Origin: an uncultured Flavobacteriaceae bacterium | Lineage (GTDB): Bacteria > Bacteroidota > Bacteroidia > Flavobacteriales > Flavobacteriaceae | DNA: 64,000 nt | NCBI GenBank assembly: GCA_947494715.1 | Contig: CANLWG010000009.1 | Coordinates: 65,405-129,404, forward strand | Reading direction: 5' to 3' | Part shown: one piece after another, positions 26,867 to 35,423 of the stretch | Position numbering within the stretch: position 1 is the first letter of the stretch | Layout of the letters: each line of letters begins with the position of its first letter | Position numbers and translations under genes: made by a program | The notes under the pieces: model-generated | The model's input: only the letters and a program-made list of their open reading frames with translations | Databases searched by the model: none | What the model was told of the DNA's origin: nothing

Positions 26867-29326
26867 TTAGAATGTATAGGATATCGTAGTCATCACATTT
26901 CGGGGCGCACCCGGGAAAGCCCTGATGAAATCATAGCCACCTACCCAATGGGTTTTATCAAAGATGTTATTAATGTTCAATTGAATCTGGAATTTATCCA
27001 GTTGGTAATACAGCGCGGCATCGAACAATTCATAACCTGTAAATAATGGGGGTTCCGGGGTACGTACTATAGACCCGAACCGCTCTGTAACAAAATTGGC
27101 ACCCAATCCGAAACCTACACCTTTAAAGGCACCTCGATCTATAACATATTTGCTCCATATGTTTCCAGTATGTCTTGGGGCGTTAGGTTTTTGGCGTCCA
27201 ATTTCACTTGGGTCGTCACTTTCGGTTATGGTCGCTTCATTAAAGGAATAACTGGCTACCAAACTCCAGTTGGGTGCAATTTTTCCGGCAAGATCAAATT
27301 CTACCCCCTTGGATTCTTCTTCACCGATCTGTATTAACAAATCGGGCCTGGTAGGGTCATTGGCATTATATAACTCTCCTTGCTGCGTTAAATAATAAAG
27401 GGCCATAGAAGCACTTAACCGACCGTTGAACCAATCCGTTTTGGCACCAAATTCTAACAGTTCACTGGTCAGGGCATCAAAGGGCCCCCCGGCATTGGGG
27501 TCGGCAATTACACTAGCCGTTTGGGGTTGATAGCCCTCAACATAAGTGCCATATAGATTTATGTTATCATTTAAAGAATAGACTAATCCCACTCGGGGTA
27601 AAAGTACATCCTGCTCTATTTTTTCCTCTTCATCAGTCTTGAAGTTGAGGTCATCTATATAATATTCTTGGCGTAGGCCCAACAGTAATTTAAAATCGCC
27701 CCAATTGGCCTGATTTTGAATATAGATACCGTGGGAACTCAACCTACTTGTGGGGAATTGATTGGTAGCATACGTGTAGTCGGCAAAATTTCGGATTTGA
27801 TTGGCCGTGGGATCCGTCAAGTCAAAATGGGGTACGTTGGGAACCGGATTACCATCCCCATCCAATACAAAGGCATCGGCATTGTCCGGGTCAAAGCTGT
27901 TGGCGGTTCCCGAACCATCGGCCAGAAGGTAGCCCCTAGCTTGTAATTGGGAACCCCCGGGCTCCAATAGTTGCTGAAAATAATCGTATCCCACCAATAG
28001 TTGGTTGCTCACCTCGCCGATATCAAAGTTGTAATTGAAGTAATTGTTGAAGTTGTCATTGTTCCATTTGCGCTTGCGAATAAATACCCGCATCTCCACC
28101 TTTTGGGGATCTTGGGTACCATCCCCCAAACTGGCAAAGGTGTTGGCCGTTCTATGTTCTTGCAGATCTTCACTATAGCTGCTTCGCATATAGATGCTAT
28201 TGAAACTGAGTCTGTCCGAAAACTCATGACGTAAGGAAAGGGTGGCATTGATACTTTCCTCCTTTAGAAAATCATTGGCCGCGTTCAAGGCTTTGGTGAT
28301 GGGTACGGAGAAAAGGTCGCCGTCCCCAAAAACGGCCTGACCCCGATCCAGGCGTCCTTCAGAACCTTGATAAACAATGTCCACGTTCAATCGGGTTTTG
28401 TCCGAAGGCAGGAATGAAAAGGAAGGGGCTACCACCAAGTTCTTGTCGAACTGCAGGTCCCGAAAATTGCCCGAATTCTCATAGCCCAGATTAATTCGAT
28501 ATAACAACTTGCCATCTTCGGTCATGGGGCCGGTGAAATCACCTAGAGTACGGAAGGTATTGAAACTGCCCACGGTGGCCGTAATGGATTGCCGTTCCTC
28601 ATCCAACGGTTTTTTGGTCACTCTATTAATGGTACCTCCGGGGGAAGCATTCCCGAACAAAGCGGATGCCGGACCTTTAATGACTTCAACTCTTTCTATG
28701 TGTGGAATTAGCTGCTGTTTCCAAAAACTGGTAAAAGCCCGCATCCCATTGACTAAGTTACCGGATGTACGTTGACCGGATACGCGAAACCCACGAATAG
28801 AGATGTCGTTGTAAAACGAAAACTGGTTTACCCCGCTGATGTTTTTCACCACATCGTTTACCCGAAAGGCTGCTTGATCCAAGGCCAATTCCTTGGTCAC
28901 ATAACTAATGGCCTGGGGAACGTCTCGCAACAGGGTGGCAGATTTAGTACCGATAAAGGACGACGTGTTTTTGTAGCCCGTTTCTTTTCTACCGATAATC
29001 TCCACGGATTGCAATTGATTCACATTTTCGGCAAGCATAAAGTCCAAAGTGACGGTTTGCCCAGCATCTACCGTCACTGTTTTTTTCACCGTACTAAAAC
29101 CGATGCTACTAGCGATTATGATCTGTTCGCCGGCGGGAACATTGTCCAGAACATAACGGCCCTTGGCATCCGATGCGATGCCTAAACTGGTGTTTTCTAT
29201 TCGAATATTTACAAAAGCGATGGGTTGGTTCTTACTGTCCATGACGGTGCCTGAAACAGTTCCGGTTTGGGCAGTACCGTTTAAAATGGCAAAAAGAAAG
29301 AGAAGGAGAATAGGTGTGGTCTTCAT
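26867..29326 (-). CDS. TonB-dependent siderophore receptor with carboxypeptidase-D-like N-terminal domain
   Basis: Outer-membrane ferric-siderophore receptor of 819 residues. A signal peptide (ending near NGTAQ) is followed by a carboxypeptidase regulatory-like domain at about 25-105 (SGTVMDSKNQPIAFVNI). The plug domain at about 115-240 includes IRGFRVSGQRTSGNLVNG, and a 22-strand barrel ends in TTISYTF. The IRGF sequence and plug order match FhuE/FoxA-type hydroxamate or catecholate receptors; the ligand cannot be named. It heads the operon with the PepSY and 103-aa genes and has a strong promoter and a palindromic operator-like site immediately upstream. Confidence 0.95.
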   Translation of the reverse strand: MKTTPILLLFLFAILNGTAQTGTVSGTVMDSKNQPIAFVNIRIENTSLGIASDAKGRYVLDNVPAGEQIIIASSIGFSTVKKTVTVDAGQTVTLDFMLAENVNQLQSVEIIGRKETGYKNTSSFIGTKSATLLRDVPQAISYVTKELALDQAAFRVNDVVKNISGVNQFSFYNDISIRGFRVSGQRTSGNLVNGMRAFTSFWKQQLIPHIERVEVIKGPASALFGNASPGGTINRVTKKPLDEERQSITATVGSFNTFRTLGDFTGPMTEDGKLLYRINLGYENSGNFRDLQFDKNLVVAPSFSFLPSDKTRLNVDIVYQGSEGRLDRGQAVFGDGDLFSVPITKALNAANDFLKEESINATLSLRHEFSDRLSFNSIYMRSSYSEDLQEHRTANTFASLGDGTQDPQKVEMRVFIRKRKWNNDNFNNYFNYNFDIGEVSNQLLVGYDYFQQLLEPGGSQLQARGYLLADGSGTANSFDPDNADAFVLDGDGNPVPNVPHFDLTDPTANQIRNFADYTYATNQFPTSRLSSHGIYIQNQANWGDFKLLLGLRQEYYIDDLNFKTDEEEKIEQDVLLPRVGLVYSLNDNINLYGTYVEGYQPQTASVIADPNAGGPFDALTSELLEFGAKTDWFNGRLSASMALYYLTQQGELYNANDPTRPDLLIQIGEEESKGVEFDLAGKIAPNWSLVASYSFNEATITESDDPSEIGRQKPNAPRHTGNIWSKYVIDRGAFKGVGFGLGANFVTERFGSIVRTPEPPLFTGYELFDAALYYQLDKFQIQLNINNIFDKTHWVGGYDFIRAFPGAPRNVMTTISYTF

Positions 29327-29335
29327 ATTATTTTT

Positions 29336-29354
29336 AATTAGATTAATTCTAAAT
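29336..29354. promoter_or_regulatory. 19-bp operator-like inverted repeat at the TonB receptor start
   Basis: AATTAGA-TTAAT-TCTAAAT differs by one base in one arm from the perfect palindrome between hemA and araC (15506-15524), with the same 5-bp spacing. It lies between the -7 element at 29361-29368 and the start codon at 29326, over the predicted transcription start. A protein bound here would block transcription, as expected for an iron-dependent repressor such as a Fur-family protein. The identity of the regulator is inferred. Confidence 0.58.
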
Positions 29355-29360
29355 AGAGAA

Positions 29361-29392
29361 CAAATATAGAAGCCAGTTTTGTTTTGGACAAG
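29361..29392 (-). promoter_or_regulatory. Promoter of the TonB receptor operon
   Basis: On the minus strand, CTTG at 29392-29389 is followed by a 20-nt spacer and TATATTTG at 29368-29361, matching TTTG-N19-20-TAnnTTTG closely. It is the best-formed promoter in the minus direction in this window. Confidence 0.6.
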
Positions 29393-29418
29393 TCTTTTAT
29401 GTGATTTTTTTGTAAAGT

Positions 29419-29434
29419 CATATGACCATATGAC
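29419..29434. repeat. Tandem 8-bp repeat (CATATGAC twice)
   Basis: Two adjacent copies of CATATGAC lie in the 235-bp divergent region between the TonB receptor and the membrane LytTR regulator. LytTR proteins bind direct repeats, so it may be an operator for the neighbouring gene; this is weak, since the repeat spacing differs from the usual one. Confidence 0.35.
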
Positions 29435-29561
29435 GCATTACATTAGGAAGGGAGATTGAGTGAATAGCCTAGACTTAGATATCCAATTTGAAACGGCTAT
29501 CTTTAAGGGCTTGGGGCGGAACCTTTTAAAGGATTTCCTAATCTAAAACCAAATTTGGATT

Positions 29562-30458
29562 ATGCCGTTTAGGACTACACTGAAATCACTATCTAGTTTT
29601 TTTGCACAACCTTACCCCTTTTATTATCAGGGAAAAGACTTATCCGTTATTGTTGTTGTGATTTTTGTGTTCGTAGTTTTCTTCAATTTTTTAGTAGAGC
29701 CTTTTAATGTAAGTCGGGATGAGCATATCATGCACTATTTTTGGATTTCCGTTATCCATTCTCTGGTTCCTATTATAGTTTTGCTTTTGCTTGTTGGAGC
29801 TTTACTGCATAAGAATGTATTGATTGATTCATGGACCGTAAAGAAGGAAACTGTTTTGCTCCTAAGCTTTTTTCTTTGTACCGGTATCGGGCAATTTTTG
29901 ATTCGAGATCTTATTTATGATAATCCCAATAACTGGTCGTGGGGCTATTTTTTTGAGGAAATTCGAAACACCTTTATCGTAGGCACCTTATTGATGCTTA
30001 TATTGATTCCCTTAAACTTCAATCGCCTGTATTTTCGGAACCAAAGAAGAGCCGCCCAATTTCAAGGAATGCCCCAATCCGTTTTGGATACACACAAAAA
30101 GAAAAGTTTTGCCTCGATCTTTATAAAGACACAGTTAAAGGGCGATGATTTTGAGCTACATCCAAATGAGTTCATCTTTGCGCGATCGGATAAGAATTAC
30201 CTGGAGATTTTCCTGAAGAAAGAAGGAAAGTTGATAAAACAGGTGAAGCGGATGACCATAAAGCAATTGGATGCGCAGCTGTCCCGGTTCCCCTTTATGA
30301 CCAGAATACATCGTTCCTATTTGGTAAACCTCAATCAAATAGCTAAAGTTTCTGGGAATGCCCAGGGGTACCGTTTGGAGCTAAAAGATGTTCCCGACAC
30401 CCTTCCCGTTTCCCGTGCAATGATTCACAACTTTGAAAAGCAATCACAACATTTTTAG
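29562..30458 (+). CDS. Membrane-anchored LytTR family transcriptional regulator
   Basis: The N-terminal half has four hydrophobic segments (about residues 28-45, 60-85, 95-115 and 140-158). After a basic linker, residues about 195-298 form a LytTR DNA-binding domain, with FARSDKNYLEIFLKKEGK and FMTRIHRSYLVNLNQI as typical segments. No receiver domain is present, so the membrane part likely senses a signal directly. It is divergent from the siderophore receptor and 95 bp upstream of the acyltransferase gene, which has its own promoter. Length is 298 aa. The target genes are unknown. Confidence 0.88.
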   Translation: MPFRTTLKSLSSFFAQPYPFYYQGKDLSVIVVVIFVFVVFFNFLVEPFNVSRDEHIMHYFWISVIHSLVPIIVLLLLVGALLHKNVLIDSWTVKKETVLLLSFFLCTGIGQFLIRDLIYDNPNNWSWGYFFEEIRNTFIVGTLLMLILIPLNFNRLYFRNQRRAAQFQGMPQSVLDTHKKKSFASIFIKTQLKGDDFELHPNEFIFARSDKNYLEIFLKKEGKLIKQVKRMTIKQLDAQLSRFPFMTRIHRSYLVNLNQIAKVSGNAQGYRLELKDVPDTLPVSRAMIHNFEKQSQHF

Positions 30459-30507
30459 TTGGGTTTTGTTATCCGTAACAAAAACGTGTCGTTCGTCCCA
30501 AGACGAT

Positions 30508-30536
30508 TTTGTGCCTTTTGGGAAACCTTACTTTTG
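30508..30536 (+). promoter_or_regulatory. Promoter of the acyltransferase gene
   Basis: TTTG at 30508-30511, a 17-nt spacer and TACTTTTG at 30529-30536, an exact -7 consensus, place transcription near 30543. That is 11 nt before the ATG at 30554 and rules out the upstream alternative GTG at 30509 as start. Confidence 0.55.
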
Positions 30537-30553
30537 GTCCCAAACGAACAGTT

Positions 30554-31675
30554 ATGATACGACGGTACGACTTGGATTGGCTGCGGGTTGGGGTCTTTGC
30601 CTTGCTCATTTTTTACCATGTGGGCATGTTCTTTGTCCCCTGGGGATGGCACATAAAAAATAATGTGATTTATGAATGGCCTACCTATCCCATGCTATTT
30701 GTAAACCAGTGGCGACTGCCCATCCTCTTTGTTATTTCAGGGATGGGGACCTTTTATGCCCTACAAAAACGGACAAGCGGACAATTTGCTTTGGAACGGA
30801 TTCGAAGATTATACATTCCGCTCATCTTTGGGATGTTGTTTATTGTACCTCCACAGGTATATTTGGAGCGTATAGTCAACGGACAGTTTGAGGGAAATTT
30901 CTTTGCATTCTGGCCAATACGTGCCTTTACTTGGATTTATCCGGAAGGGAACCTAAGTTGGCATCACCTCTGGTTCCTACCCTATTTGTTGGTCCACTCC
31001 CTGATTTTGATGCCCGTATTCCTCCGACTACGAAATAATCCACAAAACAGGTTGTTTCTATGGATACAAAAGCAGATTAAAAAACCATTTGGTCTTTTTC
31101 TGTTCCTGCCTCCTCTGTATCTGGTCGAGGCCTTTATGGAACCCTTCTTTCCGGTGACCCATGCTTTGGTAGACGATTGGTTTACCTTTGTGAATTATCT
31201 GTTGTTTTTCTTTTTTGGCTTTGTATTGATTTCCGTTCAAGAGGTTTTTTGGAACACCGTGGGTCGGTATCGGAGGTATTATCTGTATTGTGGTATTTTT
31301 GGGTTCTTGTTATGGCTGTGTATCCGATTGCTATTGGAAGATACAACGCTGGTACACTTTACGGAGGCTTTTGTAAAGGTCTTTAATCTATGGTCTTGGA
31401 TTTTGGTGCTTTTTGGATATGCGGCTACCTACCTTAACAAAAAGAGCGGACTACTTTTCTATTGTAATCAAGCGGTATATCCATTTTATATACTGCATCA
31501 GACCCTTACGATTATCATCGGGTATTATATAATGGACGTATCCTGGTCCTTGTTTACAAAAATCACGGTAATGACCATAGGGACTTTTGGAGGATGTTGG
31601 CTACTCTATGAGTTCCTGATTCGAAGATGGAAAATGACCCGGCTGTTATTTGGTCTTAAACCTAAATTACAATGA
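30554..31675 (+). CDS. Membrane acyltransferase, acyltransferase-3 family
   Basis: A 373-residue integral membrane protein with about ten hydrophobic helices. The N-terminus RRYDLDWLRVGVFALLIFYHVGMFF carries the conserved Asp, Arg and His typical of the acyltransferase-3/OafA-MdoC group, and SWHHLWFLPYLL near residue 140 is another family segment. These enzymes move acyl or succinyl groups onto envelope sugars or lipids. The start at 30554 is supported by a consensus promoter 11 nt upstream. The 3' end overlaps the convergent aldo/keto reductase gene by 9 bp. The substrate cannot be deduced. Confidence 0.9.
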   Translation: MIRRYDLDWLRVGVFALLIFYHVGMFFVPWGWHIKNNVIYEWPTYPMLFVNQWRLPILFVISGMGTFYALQKRTSGQFALERIRRLYIPLIFGMLFIVPPQVYLERIVNGQFEGNFFAFWPIRAFTWIYPEGNLSWHHLWFLPYLLVHSLILMPVFLRLRNNPQNRLFLWIQKQIKKPFGLFLFLPPLYLVEAFMEPFFPVTHALVDDWFTFVNYLLFFFFGFVLISVQEVFWNTVGRYRRYYLYCGIFGFLLWLCIRLLLEDTTLVHFTEAFVKVFNLWSWILVLFGYAATYLNKKSGLLFYCNQAVYPFYILHQTLTIIIGYYIMDVSWSLFTKITVMTIGTFGGCWLLYEFLIRRWKMTRLLFGLKPKLQ

Positions 31676-32590
31676 TTTTAAATAGGACACCATTTTCTCC
31701 CTACCAGAGGTATTGGGAAGGGCCCCATATCCGGCCATCATATTATCGATGACATGATGGGGTTTGGAGGTACCGGGAATGGCACAAGTAACCGCTTCAT
31801 GGGAAAGTATGAATTTTAGAAAGTATTGCCCCCAGCTTTTAATATCGTAGTCTGCACTCCAGTCGGGTAACGATTGGCCCTTGACCTTTCGAAAGAGTGA
31901 ACCGCTATCATAGGGCTGATTGATGATGACTGCGGTCTTATTTTGTTGACAGGTAATCAAGAGCGACTTTTCTGCATGGCGCGACAGGATGGAATAATTG
32001 AACTGTACAAAATCCGGCTTTTCCTGACGGATAATTTTTTCGAGGGTACCATGGGCGGAATCCACATAATGCGTCAAGCCCCAATACCGGATTTTACCGG
32101 CTTCCTTCCAGGCGCGTAAAGTCTTTACATGGGTCTGCCAATCCACCAGGTTATGGATCTGCATCAAATCCATAGTGGAACGCCGCATTTTTTTGAGGGA
32201 ACTGTTCATCTGATCAATGCCCTGTTGTTTGCCAGAGGTCCAGACCTTGGTGGCATAGAAAAAGGAATTTTGACTATCCAATGCTGCCGACACCTTACCT
32301 ACTGTAGCTTCCGAACTCCCATACATGGGCGAGGAGTCAATTACCTTGCCACCCAGTTTGTGCATTTCCAAGAGTACCTGTTGCCTTACTTTCAGAGCTT
32401 CTGGAGAAGCCCCCACATCGAAGGTGAGCCAGGTACCTAGCCCAATGATAGGCAATTTTTCCTCGGAACTGGGAATGGCTCTTTGGCGTATACTCTCCAT
32501 TGTGGAAAACGAAAATAAGGAAGGCAAAGCAGTTAAGCCCAACCCGGCAAGGCCAGAGAGTTTTAAAATTTCTCGTCTTGAATAGTGCAT
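31667..32590 (-). CDS. Tat-exported aldo/keto reductase
   Basis: The N-terminus SRREILKLSGLAG is a twin-arginine signal, so the folded enzyme is likely sent to the periplasm. The body (about residues 35-300) has aldo/keto reductase features: GLGTWLTFDVG, the catalytic-region segment VIDSSPMYGSSEATVG (Asp, Tyr) and the lysine-containing FYATKVWTS. The C-terminal part (CAIPGTSKPHHVIDNM) contributes the cofactor pocket. Members use NADPH; the sugar or aldehyde substrate is unknown, and a periplasmic AKR is somewhat unusual since NADPH is not expected there. Length 307 aa. Confidence 0.92.
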   Translation of the reverse strand: MHYSRREILKLSGLAGLGLTALPSLFSFSTMESIRQRAIPSSEEKLPIIGLGTWLTFDVGASPEALKVRQQVLLEMHKLGGKVIDSSPMYGSSEATVGKVSAALDSQNSFFYATKVWTSGKQQGIDQMNSSLKKMRRSTMDLMQIHNLVDWQTHVKTLRAWKEAGKIRYWGLTHYVDSAHGTLEKIIRQEKPDFVQFNYSILSRHAEKSLLITCQQNKTAVIINQPYDSGSLFRKVKGQSLPDWSADYDIKSWGQYFLKFILSHEAVTCAIPGTSKPHHVIDNMMAGYGALPNTSGREKMVSYLKSL

Positions 32591-32706
32591 TACGAATAGC
32601 TTTTTGAAAGATGGACTTTAAATTAAGTCTTTCTTGGGAAAGCGTGTGTTAAGGGTTTGTGAATTGAAGATATTATCTATAATCCAGCAATCCAATAATC
32701 CAACAA

Positions 32707-32973
32707 TTAGGAATTCACCCACCACCAAAGGGAATAGAGTATAAATGCGGTAGCACAGATGGCGACGAACCATACGGTACGCGCTTCGCGCTTGTAGTCC
32801 TTGATTTTCTTTCGAATCCGCTTCATGTCCTGATCGGTGGACTTTTTGAGATTAAGCTTGGTAATACTCTCTTGTCCGTAAACATCTCCCTTATCGCGAA
32901 GTTTGCGTTTCTTTAAAAGATTTCGATTGTTTTTTAGGCTTGTGATAGCCCCTGCGATGCCTCCTCCTGCCAT
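32707..32973 (-). CDS. Small protein with one C-terminal membrane helix, unknown function
   Basis: An 88-residue protein with a Gly-rich start (MAGGGIAGAI), a strongly basic central region with many Lys and Arg, and one hydrophobic helix near residues 67-86 ending in LWWWVNS. This is the layout of a tail-anchored protein facing the cytoplasm. I recognise no family. It lies between the gamma-glutamyltransferase and the aldo/keto reductase on the same strand, 88 bp and 116 bp away. Clean coding pattern and start, but nothing about function. Confidence 0.65.
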   Translation of the reverse strand: MAGGGIAGAITSLKNNRNLLKKRKLRDKGDVYGQESITKLNLKKSTDQDMKRIRKKIKDYKREARTVWFVAICATAFILYSLWWWVNS

Positions 32974-33061
32974 AATAATGTGGTGTTAATTTAATTATTG
33001 GTAGTGAAAACGGAGGCTTTGTTACAAAAAATTCACAGATCCGGGACAGACATCAATAGTT

Positions 33062-34759
33062 TCAATATCCAGCTGCCTGCCCGTCCTTACGGCTTTCGGA
33101 AGCTCCATGGTACACTTGGTTTTCGGTATCCCACAAAATGGCCTGATAGCCACCATAGGCACCGCGCGTAAAGCCTACCCGATGCCCTTTGTCCATCAAC
33201 CCACGAACGGTAGAATACGGAATGCCGGACTCCACTCGTACCTGTCCCGTACCTTCAGGAGTTTCCCCTGTAGGACTGTTCCCTCCGGTATGGTCCCAAC
33301 GAGGGGCATCCCCAGCTTCCTGTAAATTCATTCCAAAATCGATGAGGTTCATGACAATCTGGGAATGACCTTGCGGCTGGAAGTCACCTCCCATGACCCC
33401 AAAACTAACATAGGGCTGGCCATCCTTTGTGATAAAGGCGGGAATAATGGTATGAAAAGGTCGCTTTCCAGATTCATAGGTATTAGCCTGCCCGCGCTTA
33501 AGACTAAAAAGCTCCCCTCGATCTTGTAGCATAAAACCCAGTTTGGGGGGTACCATCCCTGAGCCCATACCCCGGTAATTACTTTGGATCAATGAGATCA
33601 TCGTTCCTTCCTTGTCGGCCACGGTCATATAAATGGTCTCTCCGGCACTAATTTCTCCGGCCTCATAGCTATTGGCCCGTTCGCCAATTAACTTTCTGCG
33701 TTCCTTGGCATAGGTGTCGGATAGCAATTCCGTTACCGGAACCTTTACGAAATCCATATCCGCATAGTATTTGGCTCGATCCTCAAAGGCCAATTTTTTG
33801 GCCTCGGTAAACAGGTGCAAGTGTTCGGTACTGCCAAATTCAATATTGGAGAAATCATACCCTTTCAAGATTTGCAGCATTTGCAACGCAGCAATACCCT
33901 GCCCATTTGGAGGGAGTTCCCAAACATCGTACCCGCGATAATTGACGGAGACAGGTTCCACCCATTCCGATCGATGGGAAGCCAAATCTTTTTTAGAAAG
34001 AAAGCCATCCTGCTCCTGTATAAAATCGGCAATGGTCTTTGCCATTTCCCCCTTATAAAAAGCATCTCGTCCCCCTTGGGCAATCTTCCTGTAGGTATTG
34101 GCGAGATAGGGATTTTTATAGATTTCCCCCTCATTGGGAAGTCGACCCCCATTTTGCGAGCTATAGGTATCCCTTATATTCGGGAACCCTTGGGATTCAT
34201 AATACGGTATAGAGCGTTGCATATAAAAAGCGATCAGTTCCGTTAACGGAAATCCCTTTTCCGCATAATCGATGGCCGATGCCAAAAGCTCAGTCATAGG
34301 CTTGGACCCGAATTTCCCATGCAACTCAAACCATCCGTCCACCGCACCAGGTACGCTTACTGGTAATGGCCCAAGAGCGGGGATTTTCTCCATGCCCTTT
34401 TTTTCAAAATAGTCCAAGGTGAGATTTTTGGGCGAACGTCCACTGGCATTGAGTCCATAGAGTTTCTGGGTCTTGCCGTCCCAAACAATGGCGAACAGGT
34501 CCCCCCCGATACCGCAGCCCGTAGGCTCCATAAGTCCGAGGGCGGCATTGGCCGCAATGGCGGCATCTATGGCATTACCTCCTTTTTTAAGAATATCCAG
34601 CCCAATTTGGGTAGCCAAGGGATGGCTGGTGGCTACCATACCGTTTTGTGCCAATACTTCGGAACGGGTCGCAAAGGGTTGCCCGGTCACCCGGTCTTGG
34701 GCACGGTTAAAGGGGATGGATAACAAGATGGCGATGAGGCAAAGAAATGGTGTTCGCAT
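33062..34759 (-). CDS. ggt: Gamma-glutamyltransferase, secreted
   Basis: Cleaves gamma-glutamyl amides such as glutathione in the periplasm. I start at the ATG at 34757-34759, which gives a clean signal peptide (MRTPFLCLIAILLSIPFNRA); a 34-residue longer form from 34861 would bury it. GNAIDAAIAANAALGLMEP and GIGGDLFAIVW are family signatures. The autocatalytic cleavage site and nucleophile is Thr375 in GETIYMTVAD, with the downstream GSGMVPPK and MGGDFQPQGH substrate-site segments. Length 565 aa is typical. Upstream is a 664-bp non-coding region. Confidence 0.95.
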   Translation of the reverse strand: MRTPFLCLIAILLSIPFNRAQDRVTGQPFATRSEVLAQNGMVATSHPLATQIGLDILKKGGNAIDAAIAANAALGLMEPTGCGIGGDLFAIVWDGKTQKLYGLNASGRSPKNLTLDYFEKKGMEKIPALGPLPVSVPGAVDGWFELHGKFGSKPMTELLASAIDYAEKGFPLTELIAFYMQRSIPYYESQGFPNIRDTYSSQNGGRLPNEGEIYKNPYLANTYRKIAQGGRDAFYKGEMAKTIADFIQEQDGFLSKKDLASHRSEWVEPVSVNYRGYDVWELPPNGQGIAALQMLQILKGYDFSNIEFGSTEHLHLFTEAKKLAFEDRAKYYADMDFVKVPVTELLSDTYAKERRKLIGERANSYEAGEISAGETIYMTVADKEGTMISLIQSNYRGMGSGMVPPKLGFMLQDRGELFSLKRGQANTYESGKRPFHTIIPAFITKDGQPYVSFGVMGGDFQPQGHSQIVMNLIDFGMNLQEAGDAPRWDHTGGNSPTGETPEGTGQVRVESGIPYSTVRGLMDKGHRVGFTRGAYGGYQAILWDTENQVYHGASESRKDGQAAGY

Positions 34760-35248
34760 TGGGAATTGGTTTTGAATCGCTCTAAAATACAAAAAGTTGT
34801 ATTGGGTGATTTGTTTTTCTTTCTGACTTATCCAAATAAAGAAAGCAGGTTTATTGGTCATGTCTTATACACCACCGAACGCTTTTAATTTAGACTGTTT
34901 AATAAATTGTTGTAGCCTACCTTATTTTTATGATTCTTAGAGGGAAGGCACATTTTATTTCATTTCTTTGCCTGCCCAAAGAAACGAACCAAAGAAAGGG
35001 ACACTTTCCCGCAGGAATTTTTGCTTCGCAAAACCGGTGTCAAAACTTCGCCAAAAATGACTAAGCCATTTTTGGTACCATTCGAAGCTTTCTTTACCTA
35101 TTCTTCGGGAAAGATAACCTTGAAAAGACAATTTTCGAATTATTCAATTTTTATGTAAAAACCTACAGCTTCATGTATGTTACCTGAAAATTCCCAAATG
35201 CTTATGGTGCAATCCCCTTTCTCAATCCAAAATCCACCTGATCTTTCG

Positions 35249-35264
35249 AGGGGTATTTACCCCT
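35249..35264. promoter_or_regulatory. Perfect 7-2-7 palindrome, NarL/FixJ-type operator candidate
   Basis: AGGGGTA-TT-TACCCCT consists of two TACCCCT heptamers inverted around 2 bp. TACCCCT fits the NarL heptamer TACYYMT exactly, and the 7-2-7 layout is the NarL arrangement. The gene set that follows ends with a NarL-type response regulator (37783), so autoregulation is plausible. The same bases followed by five T could instead act as a small terminator (GGGGT/ACCCC stem). Confidence 0.5.
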
Positions 35265-35315
35265 TTTTCCACCGTCTCCCGACCCGTTTTCCTGTAGTCC
35301 TAAAATTATAACTAA

Positions 35316-35345
35316 TTGATATACAAATAAATAAAATTATTTTAA
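35316..35345 (+). promoter_or_regulatory. Candidate promoter for the 37-aa peptide operon
   Basis: TTG at 35316-35318, a 19-nt spacer and TATTTTAA at 35338-35345, two bases off TAnnTTTG. The 7-2-7 palindrome centred near 35256 would lie about 95 bp upstream of the transcription start, a place used by NarL-type activators. The weak -7 box would fit activation. Confidence 0.35.
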
Positions 35346-35423
35346 TAGTGCAGTTGTGTCTTCCTTGCTTTTTTTGGATGTTTTTCTCCACTACATTAGC
35401 CTTGAATTTAAAAGCAACACGAC

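Larger units (their letters stand above)
34760..35423. other. 664-bp non-coding region with clustered inverted repeats
   Basis: No convincing gene is present. TTTCTTTG-CCTGCC-CAAAGAAA at 34963-34984 is a perfect 8-bp stem with a 6-nt loop, with a further CCAAAGAAA copy at 34989-34997. At 35046-35087 a nested stem pairs CTTCG/CGAAG outside CCAAAAATG/CATTTTTGG. A 7-2-7 palindrome lies at 35249-35264. The first part (34940-35110) would read as broken coding sequence in one frame and could be a degenerate repeat unit or a structured RNA; I cannot choose between them. Confidence 0.45.

Noticed and set aside
35250-35268. GGGGT/ACCCC hairpin followed by five T, read as a terminator
   Set aside because: No gene ends before it on the plus strand, and the extended 7-2-7 symmetry fits an operator better; the terminator reading is kept only as an alternative.
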